Part shown: piece after piece, positions 52,229 to 60,004 of the stretch | How the letters are laid out: each line of letters opens with the position of its first letter | Position numbering within the stretch: position 1 is the first letter of the stretch | NCBI GenBank assembly: GCA_963169295.1 | Contig: CAUJDD010000031.1 | Location: 5,063-69,062, forward strand | Length of the DNA stretch: 64,000 nucleotides | DNA from: UBA4416 sp020846025 | Lineage (GTDB): Bacteria > Bacteroidota > Bacteroidia > B-17B0 > Aurantibacillaceae | Direction: 5' to 3' | Translations under genes and position numbers: made by a program | Notes under the pieces: generated by a model | The model's input: only the letters and a program-made list of their open reading frames with translations | Told to the model about the DNA's origin: nothing | Databases searched by the model: none

Positions 52229-53593
52229 ATGGCTTGTGCAAATTGTTCAACTGGGCAAGATAATAAAGGAGGTGTACCAGCAGGGTGTGGAAGCAACGGG
52301 GCTTGTGGAACAGGAAGTAGTTGCAATAAGTTACACGTGTTTGATTGGCTTGGTAATATGAGTCTTCCAAACGGACAAGATCCTTGCGATATTGTGGAAA
52401 TTAGATTCAAAAATTCGAGAAAAGAATTTTATAAGAATGTTAATAGTTTACCATTATATGTTGGCGACGTGGTAGCTACTGAGGCATCTCCTGGTCATGA
52501 CATTGGAGTAATATCCATTACTGGCGAACTGGTGAAGCTTCAATTAAAAAAGAAAGGTGTAAATCCCAATACTACTGAGTTTAAAAAGATTTACCGTAAA
52601 GCAAAACAACAAGATATTGATAAGTGGCGAGAGGCACAAGCCTTAGAAGTTGAAACTATGTTTAAATCAAGAACCTTGGCACTTAGACTGGGATTACAAA
52701 TGAAGATTAGTGATGTGGAATATCAAGGCGATAAAAGTAAAGCTATATTTTATTATACGGCTGATGGTCGTGTAGATTTTAGAGAGTTGATAAAAGTTAT
52801 GGCGGATGAGTTTAAGATAAGAATTGAAATGCGCCAAATTGGAGCTAGGCAAGAAGCGGCCCGACTGGGTGCTATTGGCTCGTGTGGTAGAGAATTGTGT
52901 TGTTCTACATGGTTAAGTGATTTTAGAACAGTTTCTACTTCAGCTGCTCGTTACCAACAGCTGTCGCTTAATCCTTTAAAGTTAGCAGGACAATGTGGTA
53001 AATTAAAATGTTGCTTAAATTTTGAATTAGATAGTTATCAAGATGCTTTAAAAGAATTTCCAGAAATTGATAATAAAAAATTACAAACTGAAAAAGGGGT
53101 TGCATTTCATCAGAAGACCGATATTTTTAAACGCATCATTTGGTGGAGTTATACAACCGAACCCGATGTTTTTATTCCTTTATCTATTGAGCGTACTAAA
53201 GATATTTTGAGTATGAATGCTCAAAACCAAAAACCTGAGGATTTGTTAGAAGCAAAACAAATTAAAGAGGCAACATCAGTAAAAAAACCAGATTACGAAA
53301 ATGTGGTAGGGCAAGATGCACTAACTCGTTTTGACCATAAAAAGAAGTCGTCGAAGCCTAAACATCAAAATCAAAAGAAACAACAACACAATAAATCAGA
53401 TAACAAACAAGCACAAACTGGTTCAGCAGCACCACCTCCACATCAAAAGAAGACACAACATCATGCGCCTCAAAAATCACAACAGCATACACCAAACCAT
53501 AATCAAATAAAACAGCCACCACAACATTCTAATCAACATAAACAGCATCATAAAAAACATAAACCAAAAGGTAATGAAGGCAATCCATCATAA
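52229..53593 (+). CDS. ricT: RicT/PSP1 domain protein
   Basis: 454 residues. A Cys-rich N-terminus (Cys3, 6, 20, 26 and 32), a PSP1 domain (about 85-270) with the paired-Cys segment GRELCCSTWLSDF and CGKLKCCLNF, and a long disordered tail (about 350-454) very rich in His, Gln and Lys. In Bacillus RicT acts with RicA and RicF as an Fe-S complex stimulating RNA maturation; in Bacteroidota the gene regularly precedes gldH, as here, but its role there is not settled. It overlaps gldH by 20 bases. Confidence 0.9.
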   Translation: MACANCSTGQDNKGGVPAGCGSNGACGTGSSCNKLHVFDWLGNMSLPNGQDPCDIVEIRFKNSRKEFYKNVNSLPLYVGDVVATEASPGHDIGVISITGELVKLQLKKKGVNPNTTEFKKIYRKAKQQDIDKWREAQALEVETMFKSRTLALRLGLQMKISDVEYQGDKSKAIFYYTADGRVDFRELIKVMADEFKIRIEMRQIGARQEAARLGAIGSCGRELCCSTWLSDFRTVSTSAARYQQLSLNPLKLAGQCGKLKCCLNFELDSYQDALKEFPEIDNKKLQTEKGVAFHQKTDIFKRIIWWSYTTEPDVFIPLSIERTKDILSMNAQNQKPEDLLEAKQIKEATSVKKPDYENVVGQDALTRFDHKKKSSKPKHQNQKKQQHNKSDNKQAQTGSAAPPPHQKKTQHHAPQKSQQHTPNHNQIKQPPQHSNQHKQHHKKHKPKGNEGNPS

Positions 53594-54047
53594 TTTGATC
53601 ATATTCATAAGTGTTTTATTGCTTGCTTCTTGCAATAAAAATGTGGTGTTTAGTGAATATCAAACAATTCCAGAAGAGGGCTGGGATATGAAGCATAAAT
53701 TAATTTATACTGTTGATATCACTGATAATAAGATATACCATGACGTGTATTTAACTGTTAGACATGCTGATAGTTATCCTTTTAGTAACTTATATGTGTT
53801 TCTAACGACAACTTATCCTAGTGGTAAAAAAGTGGTAGATACTTTAGAATGTATTTTGGCTGATAAGAAAGGAAGATGGACTGGTGATGGTGCGGGTGAT
53901 ATTTGGGATAATCAAATTCCACTAAAGAAAAATATGATGTTTCCAGAGAGTGGGAAATATATTTTTACATTTGAACAAGGTATGAGGATGAATCCTTTAC
54001 CATTAGTTATGGATTTTGGGATGATGATTGAGAAATCAAAGCAGTAG
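53574..54047 (+). CDS. gldH: gliding motility lipoprotein GldH
   Basis: A 157-residue lipoprotein with signal MKAIHHNLIIFISVLLLASC (Cys20) and a beta-rich body with the GldH features: EGWDMKHKLIYT, HADSYPFSNLYVFLTT, and GRWTGDGAGDIWDNQIPL. GldH is required for gliding and T9SS function in Flavobacterium johnsoniae. Its place behind ricT is conserved. Start ATG 53574 lies inside the ricT reading frame, so the two are translationally coupled. Presence does not prove gliding, since many non-gliding Bacteroidota keep it. Confidence 0.9.
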   Translation: MKAIHHNLIIFISVLLLASCNKNVVFSEYQTIPEEGWDMKHKLIYTVDITDNKIYHDVYLTVRHADSYPFSNLYVFLTTTYPSGKKVVDTLECILADKKGRWTGDGAGDIWDNQIPLKKNMMFPESGKYIFTFEQGMRMNPLPLVMDFGMMIEKSKQ

Positions 54048-54060
54048 TTATTTACTGTTT

Positions 54061-55065
54061 TTAATTTAGTTGTTGCCACAACATATCTTTTAATTTAGAA
54101 ATATTGTAACCGTTTTGAGCAGATATAAAAATGTAAGGGATCTTAAATTTACCTTTCATTCGTTTTTTCAAATCTTTTTCTAACTCTTCTATGAGCTCAT
54201 CATCTATGGTGTCGCATTTGGTAATGGCTAAAATCCTTTCCTTATCTAACAATTCAGGATTATATTGTTTGAGTTCGTTTAACAGAATTTTATATTCTTC
54301 GTAAATATTATCACTTTGGCAACTTACCATAAACAATAACGATGAGTTTCGTTCGATATGACGTAAAAAACGAATACCTAAACCCTTACCTTCACTCGCA
54401 CCTTCTATAATACCTGGAATATCAGCCATTACAAAACTTTTAAAATCGTGGTAAGGTACAATTCCTAGGTTTGGTGTTAAGGTAGTAAATGGATAATTAG
54501 CAATTTGAGGTTTAGCAGCCGATACTACTGAAAGTAGTGTTGATTTTCCTGCATTTGGAAATCCAACTAAACCAACATCAGCCAATACTTTTAGTTCCAA
54601 AACCTTCCATTCTTCTTTTCCTTCTTCGCCTGGCTGGGAATAGCGAGGCGTTTGATTGGTTGAAGATTTAAAATGAGCATTTCCTTTTCCACCTTGTCCT
54701 CCTGCCAATAAAATAAACTCCTGCCCATCTTCTGTTATTTCGCACAATACCTCATCGGTTTCTAAATCACGAGCTATCGTTCCAAGAGGTACATCTAAAA
54801 TTTCATCCTTTCCTTCTTTACCACTGCGATTAGATGAACCTCCATCTCCACCTGCCTCAGCAATTACATGCTTTCGATATTTTAAATGAATAAGTGTCCA
54901 AAATTGTTTGTTGCCACGCAAAATTATATGACCTCCACGTCCACCATCACCACCATCAGGACCACCAAAGGCTGTTAGTTTATCTCGATGAAGGTGTGTA
55001 GAGCCCTTACCGCCCTTTCCACTTCTGCAACAAATTCTTACGTAATCAACAAAATTATTATCCAC
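54061..55065 (-). CDS. obg: GTPase Obg/CgtA
   Basis: 334 residues: the Gly-rich OBG domain (about 1-155, with GGDGGRGGHIILRGN and GGDGGSSNRSGKEGKDE) and a G domain with GFPNAGKST (G1), TTLTPNLG (G2), DIPGIIEGAS (G3) and TKCD (G4). It lacks the C-terminal OCT domain of Bacillus Obg, as usual outside Gram-positives. It links ribosome assembly to GTP levels. The start is GTG 55065, since no ATG fits. It lies 72 bases behind adk on the same strand, part of the common hpt-adk-obg order. Confidence 0.95.
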   Translation of the reverse strand: MDNNFVDYVRICCRSGKGGKGSTHLHRDKLTAFGGPDGGDGGRGGHIILRGNKQFWTLIHLKYRKHVIAEAGGDGGSSNRSGKEGKDEILDVPLGTIARDLETDEVLCEITEDGQEFILLAGGQGGKGNAHFKSSTNQTPRYSQPGEEGKEEWKVLELKVLADVGLVGFPNAGKSTLLSVVSAAKPQIANYPFTTLTPNLGIVPYHDFKSFVMADIPGIIEGASEGKGLGIRFLRHIERNSSLLFMVSCQSDNIYEEYKILLNELKQYNPELLDKERILAITKCDTIDDELIEELEKDLKKRMKGKFKIPYIFISAQNGYNISKLKDMLWQQLN

Positions 55066-55137
55066 TACCTTGTATGTTTTAAGAGCTTAAGTGTCCATTT
55101 TTAAAAAAACGCTTTGTTCAAACTCTTTACTCAATAA

Positions 55138-56277
55138 TTACTTCTTCTTTTTCTTATTTGTTTTTTTAGCTACCACTTTCTTAACTGGTTTTTTAGGTGC
55201 TACTTTTTTAACTACTTTCTTAGTAATTTTTTTCGCAGCTTTCTTCACTACTTTTTTCGCAGTTGGTTTTTTCTTAGCAGCTATTTTTCTTACTACTTTC
55301 TTAGGTGCTACTTTCTTCTTAGTAGCTACTTTCTTTGTTACTTTTTTCAGTGCTTTTTTTACTACTTTTTTTGCAGCAGCCTTCTTTTTAGGTGTAGCTT
55401 TCTTTTTAGTAACTACTTTCTTTGCCTTCTTAACTACAACTTTTTTAGTGGGTTTAGCTGCTTTTTTACTTCCCTTTTTAGCTGCTACTTTTTTTACACT
55501 CGCTTTTTTCGTGACTTTTTTAACAGCTTTTGCTTTATTGTTTTTCTTTGCAGGGACTGATTTTGTAGTTGTTTTTCTTACTTCCTCAATATCTTGTTGT
55601 AGCTCTTTTGAAATCTCTGTCGCTACATCAAAATCATTAATCGTCATATCTAAATGTTCAATATCATTTTCTAACATGGTGAGTTCAATTTCGGCTGTTA
55701 CAAAAACAATACGATTAACCAACTCGTTAAATATTTCTTCTATTGTTCCAATGCCATTAATAGAATGGAATTTAGCTTGTTCTGAGTAATACTTCTTAAG
55801 TGGCAATGTTTTATTGTTATATTCATTCACACGATTACGGATAATATCTTCGTTTTGATCATCAGCACGCCCTGAGTCTTTTCCTCTTAATAATAAGCGT
55901 TTTACTAACTCTTCGTTATTTACTTCGAGTGCCAACATAGCACTAATCGCAGTCCCCTTTTTTTGTAATAGATCGTCTAAAGCTATTGCTTGAGCTTGCG
56001 TGCGAGGAAAGCCATCAAAAATAAAACCTGCGGCATGTGGATTAGCATCCAATTTTGATTCTATCATGCCGATTACAATATCATCACTTACTAAATCACC
56101 TCTATCCATAATGGCTTTTGCTTCCATTCCTAATTTAGTACCTCGTGCTATTTCGCTTCGTAAAATGTCTCCTGTAGATAAATGTACTAAGCCGTACTTT
56201 TGAATTAACTTTTCAGATTGAGTTCCTTTTCCGGCGCCTGGAGGGCCAAATAAAACGATGTTTAACATATTACTCAT
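55138..56277 (-). CDS. adk: adenylate kinase with a histone-like lysine-rich C-terminal extension
   Basis: 379 residues. Residues 1-190 are a complete short-form adenylate kinase: P-loop GPPGAGKGT (11-19), AMP-binding STGDILR, DGFPRTQAQ (88-96) and a RADDQNEDIIRNR segment. An acidic linker (191-243) then leads into a 136-residue tail (244-379) with about 65 Lys, one Arg and no acidic residue, made of AAKK, VVKK and TKK units with occasional Pro, like histone H1 tails or chlamydial Hc proteins. Adk normally ends near residue 190. The reading frame is open throughout with no sign of a frameshift, and codon use stays typical. It is flanked by hpt (28 bases) and obg. Confidence 0.93.
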   Translation of the reverse strand: MSNMLNIVLFGPPGAGKGTQSEKLIQKYGLVHLSTGDILRSEIARGTKLGMEAKAIMDRGDLVSDDIVIGMIESKLDANPHAAGFIFDGFPRTQAQAIALDDLLQKKGTAISAMLALEVNNEELVKRLLLRGKDSGRADDQNEDIIRNRVNEYNNKTLPLKKYYSEQAKFHSINGIGTIEEIFNELVNRIVFVTAEIELTMLENDIEHLDMTINDFDVATEISKELQQDIEEVRKTTTKSVPAKKNNKAKAVKKVTKKASVKKVAAKKGSKKAAKPTKKVVVKKAKKVVTKKKATPKKKAAAKKVVKKALKKVTKKVATKKKVAPKKVVRKIAAKKKPTAKKVVKKAAKKITKKVVKKVAPKKPVKKVVAKKTNKKKKK

Positions 56278-56305
56278 GATGTTTAATTTTATTGGTTGGT
56301 ATTTT

Positions 56306-56845
56306 TTATTTAGTGTTTAGTACAAATATTTCTTTCATGTTTCTACCTAAGCCGTCATAATCTAAACCATAACCCACTACAAAATCATTAGGTATTTTAA
56401 TACCCACATAATCAACAATTATATTCTTTTTGTATGCATCTGGCTTTAGTAGGAATGATGCCACTTTAACTTGTTTCACTTCTTTTTTAGTAAGCAAGGT
56501 TACTAATTTTTCTAGGGTTACCCCTGTATCCACGATATCTTCAATAATTACTACAGTTCTACCTTTCACATCTTCAGTTAAACCTATCATTTCGGTAACA
56601 ACTCCCGAACTTGTAGTTCCATAATACGAAGCTAATTTAATAAAAGAGATTTCACAAGGTATCGTTACTTCTTTTAGTAAATCGGCCGCAAACATAAAAG
56701 AACCGTTGAGCACAACTAAAAATAAGGGCGTTTCATTAACCAAATCAGAATTTATTTTTTGGGCAATAACTTTTACTTGCTCCGAAATAGTTTCGGCAGT
56801 AATGTATGGAACAAAACTTTTGTCTTTTAAGACAATGGACTGCAT
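56306..56845 (-). CDS. hpt: hypoxanthine phosphoribosyltransferase
   Basis: A 179-residue purine salvage enzyme. The PRPP-binding signature VVIIEDIVDTGVTLEKL is complete, the flexible-loop Ser-Tyr is in KLASYYGT, and the base-recognition Lys/Asp pair appears in VDYVGIKIPNDFVVGYGLDY. It makes IMP and GMP from hypoxanthine and guanine. The start is ATG 56845, with a leader of about 18 bases from a TATATTTG box at 56864-56871. It leads the hpt-adk-obg gene group on the minus strand. Confidence 0.95.
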   Translation of the reverse strand: MQSIVLKDKSFVPYITAETISEQVKVIAQKINSDLVNETPLFLVVLNGSFMFAADLLKEVTIPCEISFIKLASYYGTTSSGVVTEMIGLTEDVKGRTVVIIEDIVDTGVTLEKLVTLLTKKEVKQVKVASFLLKPDAYKKNIIVDYVGIKIPNDFVVGYGLDYDGLGRNMKEIFVLNTK

Positions 56846-56863
56846 AAAATGAATTTTGGACTA

Positions 56864-56871
56864 CAAATATA
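56864..56871 (-). promoter_or_regulatory. -7 box (TATATTTG) of the hpt-adk-obg group
   Basis: TATATTTG on the complement lies 18 bases before the hpt ATG and matches TAnnTTTG. Confidence 0.55.
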
Positions 56872-56914
56872 ATAACAATTTAGTGTAATACAGCCTATTC
56901 ATAACACTATTAAG

Positions 56915-56945
56915 TTGTGGTATTTAGCATAAAATCATACATTTG
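56915..56945 (+). promoter_or_regulatory. promoter of the MATE gene, TTG and TACATTTG
   Basis: TTG at 56915-56917 and TACATTTG at 56938-56945, 20 bases apart, fit the -33/-7 pattern. The box ends six bases before ATT 56951 and nine before TTG 56954. Confidence 0.55.
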
Positions 56946-56953
56946 CGCCCATT

Positions 56954-58309
56954 TTGTCAAAATCGGCCACATATTCGCATTACAAAGAGACTATTCAGTT
57001 ATCCTTACCATTAATTCTTACCCAAGTTGGACATATCGTTACTGGTATGGTGGATAATATATTTTTGGGTAGAATAGGAAATACCGAACAAGCTGCTGGA
57101 ATATTATCTAATAACTTATTTGTTATGTTATTAGTGTTTAGTATAGGAATGAGTTTTGTGATAACGCCCTCTATAAGCGATGCTCACATGAATAAAAACG
57201 AACGTGAAAAAGCCTTTGTTTTTAAAAATGCTTTATATATTAATTTTGGAGTAGCTATCCTTCTTTTTTTAATTCTTTATGCTGCTTCTCCTGTCTTGTA
57301 TTACATGCAACAACCACAAGATGTTGTAGAATTAGCTATTCCATTTTTTAGTGTATTGTCATTTTCAATTATTCCAGTATCTCTGTTTTTTGTTTGTAAA
57401 CAATATACCGAAGGCTTAAGTAATACTAAAGCAGCTATGTATATTAGTGTTATTGGCAATATTGTAAATATTATTTTAAACTATTTATTAATTTATGGCT
57501 ATGCAGGTCTGCCAGAGATGGGGTATATGGGTTCTTGTTGGGCTACGTTTTTTGCTCGATTATTAATGGGAGTGGGGTTTTTAATTTTTGTGTTTCGCCA
57601 CCAAAGTGTTAATAGTTTTACTAAATATTATAAAGAAGCAAAAATCACCGCCACTCACTTTTGGACTTTATTGAAAGACGGACTTGCCTCTGCAATGCAG
57701 GTTACATTTGAGGTTACGGCATTTGCTATCTCTGGACTTATAGCTGGTGTGTTTGGAAAAGAACAAATTGATGCGCATGGTATTGCTCTAAGTTTAGCTG
57801 CATTTACTTATATGTTTGCTAGCGGTATTGGAAGCGCTACTACGATACGCGTTGGAAATTTTTATGCTGTAAATAATTTAGTTGATATGAAACAAGCTAT
57901 TAAAACATCGTATCAACTAGTAATTATGGTAATGGCTTGTATGGCGCTTGTTTTTATTTGTTTCAACCAGTTGTTACCTCAAATTTTTAGTATTGATGCT
58001 GAGATTATCGCCATTTCAGCCAAGTTATTATTAATTGCCGCATTTTTTCAATTATTTGATGGTACACAAGTAGTTGCTATTTGCATCTTAAGAGGAGTTG
58101 AAGATTACAAATTTTCAACCTATCTCGCATTTATTGGTTATTGGTTAATTGCTCTCCCTTTAAGTTATGTATTTGCTTTTATGCTTCAATGGCAGGTATA
58201 TGGTGTGTGGCTAGCTTTAAGCATAGGGTTAGCATTTGTAAGTATTACATTGTTTTTCCGTATTAAATTTTTAATAAAGGTTAAAGAAGCATCACCTACA
58301 CATTCATAG
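56954..58309 (+). CDS. MATE family efflux transporter
   Basis: A 451-residue multidrug and toxic compound extrusion protein with 12 hydrophobic segments in two bundles. Typical stretches are LPLILTQVGHIVTGMVDNIFLGRIG near the N-terminus (cited in part) and the start of the second half, LWTLLKDGLASAMQVTFEV. It exports cationic compounds with H+ or Na+ exchange; specificity unknown. The start is TTG 56954 (MSKSATYSHYK) since no ATG lies before the first segment; ATT 56951 is a conceivable alternative. Divergent from hpt. Confidence 0.92.
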   Translation: MSKSATYSHYKETIQLSLPLILTQVGHIVTGMVDNIFLGRIGNTEQAAGILSNNLFVMLLVFSIGMSFVITPSISDAHMNKNEREKAFVFKNALYINFGVAILLFLILYAASPVLYYMQQPQDVVELAIPFFSVLSFSIIPVSLFFVCKQYTEGLSNTKAAMYISVIGNIVNIILNYLLIYGYAGLPEMGYMGSCWATFFARLLMGVGFLIFVFRHQSVNSFTKYYKEAKITATHFWTLLKDGLASAMQVTFEVTAFAISGLIAGVFGKEQIDAHGIALSLAAFTYMFASGIGSATTIRVGNFYAVNNLVDMKQAIKTSYQLVIMVMACMALVFICFNQLLPQIFSIDAEIIAISAKLLLIAAFFQLFDGTQVVAICILRGVEDYKFSTYLAFIGYWLIALPLSYVFAFMLQWQVYGVWLALSIGLAFVSITLFFRIKFLIKVKEASPTHS

Positions 58310-58337
58310 TCTGCTGAATAATGGAAATAGAAAGAAA

Positions 58338-59351
58338 TTAATACAACATAATATATATAGCTAAATGATCGCTATAACCATTAAAATATTTCTCGCCACC
58401 ATAAGTTCTATTAGGTCTTTCTTCGCCTGTTTTTTCGTTTTTAAACAACACAAAATCTTTCTTTAATATATGCGCATTCTTAGGTAGAAAGCCATATCCT
58501 TTTTTTGATCTTAAAAATCCTTGCGATACAATAATTTGATCAAGTACGCGCCATTCTTTATTATAATAGTGAGTACCTTGTTTGTTTTTATCTAAGGTTT
58601 GAAACGGGTTATAAAGGTCTAAATTATTCTTAGGTTGGTCAGATGCTCTTAGAATATTAGTTATACTTCTATTATCAGGATGATCATTAAAATCACCCAT
58701 AATAATAATCTTGGCTCCTTTGTCTTTCTTTAAAATCTCATCTACTTGTTTTCTTAACTGTTCAGCGGCATAAATACGTCTAGGTTCAGAAGCCTCAACA
58801 CCCTCTCTTCTACTTGGCCAATGATTAACAAATACATAAAACACATCGCCATTTGTTGTTTTAAGAGTTGCAAATAAAATATTTCGTGTTTTATAATCAC
58901 CCAATGTAGGATTCGTAGCATTTAGTTCTTTAAACTCCACTAATGTAAATATTGATTTATCATATAATAAACCACAATCAATACTTCTTACATCGGGACT
59001 ATTAGTACATAGAGAAGCATAATTTTTAGTTTTAAAAACAGATTGATTAATTAATTCTTGTAACACGTCGTTATTTTCAACCTCCACTAATCCCACTAAA
59101 TTAGGTAAATCTTCGCCAACTACTGTAGAATCTAATACTTGGGCTATTTTTGTTAGCTTGTTTAGGTAACGTGTTTCGTCCCATTTTAACTTTGATTCGG
59201 GTAAAAACTCATCGTCATTCTTTTCTGGATCATCTTTCGTGTCAAAGAAATTTTCGGTATTATAAAATGCCACTGTTATGGTTTGAGTGCCTTGTGCTAC
59301 TGCAATTATGCTTATAAATACTAAATAAAGCGAAATAATTAATTTTTTCAT
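58338..59351 (-). CDS. secreted endonuclease/exonuclease/phosphatase family protein
   Basis: A 337-residue EEP-fold hydrolase with a signal peptide ending SIIAVAQ. Fold signatures are FYNTENFFDTKDDPE near the start, LVGLVEVENND, VFVNHWPSRREG, IIMGDFNDHPDN and the closing GYSDHLAIYIMLY, which carry the metal-binding Glu, Asp/Asn pair and catalytic His. It could act on nucleic acids or on phosphorylated compounds in the periplasm or outside. It is convergent with the MATE gene and divergent from the haem-binding protein gene. Confidence 0.9.
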   Translation of the reverse strand: MKKLIISLYLVFISIIAVAQGTQTITVAFYNTENFFDTKDDPEKNDDEFLPESKLKWDETRYLNKLTKIAQVLDSTVVGEDLPNLVGLVEVENNDVLQELINQSVFKTKNYASLCTNSPDVRSIDCGLLYDKSIFTLVEFKELNATNPTLGDYKTRNILFATLKTTNGDVFYVFVNHWPSRREGVEASEPRRIYAAEQLRKQVDEILKKDKGAKIIIMGDFNDHPDNRSITNILRASDQPKNNLDLYNPFQTLDKNKQGTHYYNKEWRVLDQIIVSQGFLRSKKGYGFLPKNAHILKKDFVLFKNEKTGEERPNRTYGGEKYFNGYSDHLAIYIMLY

Positions 59352-59415
59352 AGGTTAAGTAAATACAGTGTAAATATAAACAAACAAATATGTAAATTAT
59401 ATTTACGTAATGTTA

Positions 59416-59423
59416 TAAATTTG
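59416..59423 (+). promoter_or_regulatory. -7 box (TAAATTTG) of the haem-binding protein gene
   Basis: TAAATTTG ends five bases before the ATG at 59428. Confidence 0.6.
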
Positions 59424-59427
59424 TAAT

Positions 59428-59910
59428 ATGAAAAAACGATTCACTTTTAAAAAAATAGTGTTAGTATTGGGTATTTTATTACTACTTATCCAGTCAATTA
59501 GAATTGATAAAACCACCCAGCCTGTTGATATCAACAAAGATTTTATTTCATTGGTGGTTCCTAATCAAGAGGTGTCAGCCATTTTAAAATCTTCTTGTTA
59601 CGATTGCCACTCTAATCAACCCATTTATCCATGGTATAGTAATGTAGCACCAGTTTCTTGGTGGATAAAAAACCACATTAATGAAGGAAGTCATCATCTT
59701 AACTTTTCTGTTTGGGGAGATTATTCTGATAAACGAAAACACCATAAACTAGAAGAATGTATTGAGATGGTAGAAGAAGATGAAATGCCAATGTCATCAT
59801 ACACCTTTATGCATAAAAACGCTGTGCTTACAGATGCTCAAAAATTACAATTAGTTGAATTTTTTAAAGCGTTGAAAAATGAAGTGGGAACTAAAGAAAA
59901 CCTGAACTAA
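59428..59910 (+). CDS. haem-binding domain protein, single c-type haem site
   Basis: A 160-residue membrane-anchored protein: a Lys/Arg-rich N-terminus, one hydrophobic anchor (about 10-24) and a periplasmic haem-binding domain with CYDCHSNQPIYPWYSNVAPVSWW (cited in two halves in the sequence as CYDCH at 57-61 and the YPWYSNVAP block), HHLNFSVWGDY and EDEMPMSSYTFMH. This is the pattern of the small 'haem-binding domain' family of Bacteroidota. It probably takes part in periplasmic electron transfer; the partner is unknown. Confidence 0.88.
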   Translation: MKKRFTFKKIVLVLGILLLLIQSIRIDKTTQPVDINKDFISLVVPNQEVSAILKSSCYDCHSNQPIYPWYSNVAPVSWWIKNHINEGSHHLNFSVWGDYSDKRKHHKLEECIEMVEEDEMPMSSYTFMHKNAVLTDAQKLQLVEFFKALKNEVGTKENLN

Positions 59911-60004
59911 AGCTAATACGTTAGCCTTGTATTATTTCCTTATTTTTTTACCGTTTTTCTATTAAAAATCATTAACTTAGCCTCGTTTTTTTAACAAAAA
60001 GGCT

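Noticed and set aside
54042..54061. CAGTA/TACTG stem between the convergent gldH and obg genes
   Set aside because: The stem is five base pairs; the T-run is suggestive but the structure is too weak to call a terminator.
55091..55789. 232-residue plus-strand frame rich in Phe, Leu and Thr
   Set aside because: It is the antisense reading of the lysine-rich adk tail (AAA/AAG codons read as TTT/CTT), with no start signal or promoter and no recognisable fold.
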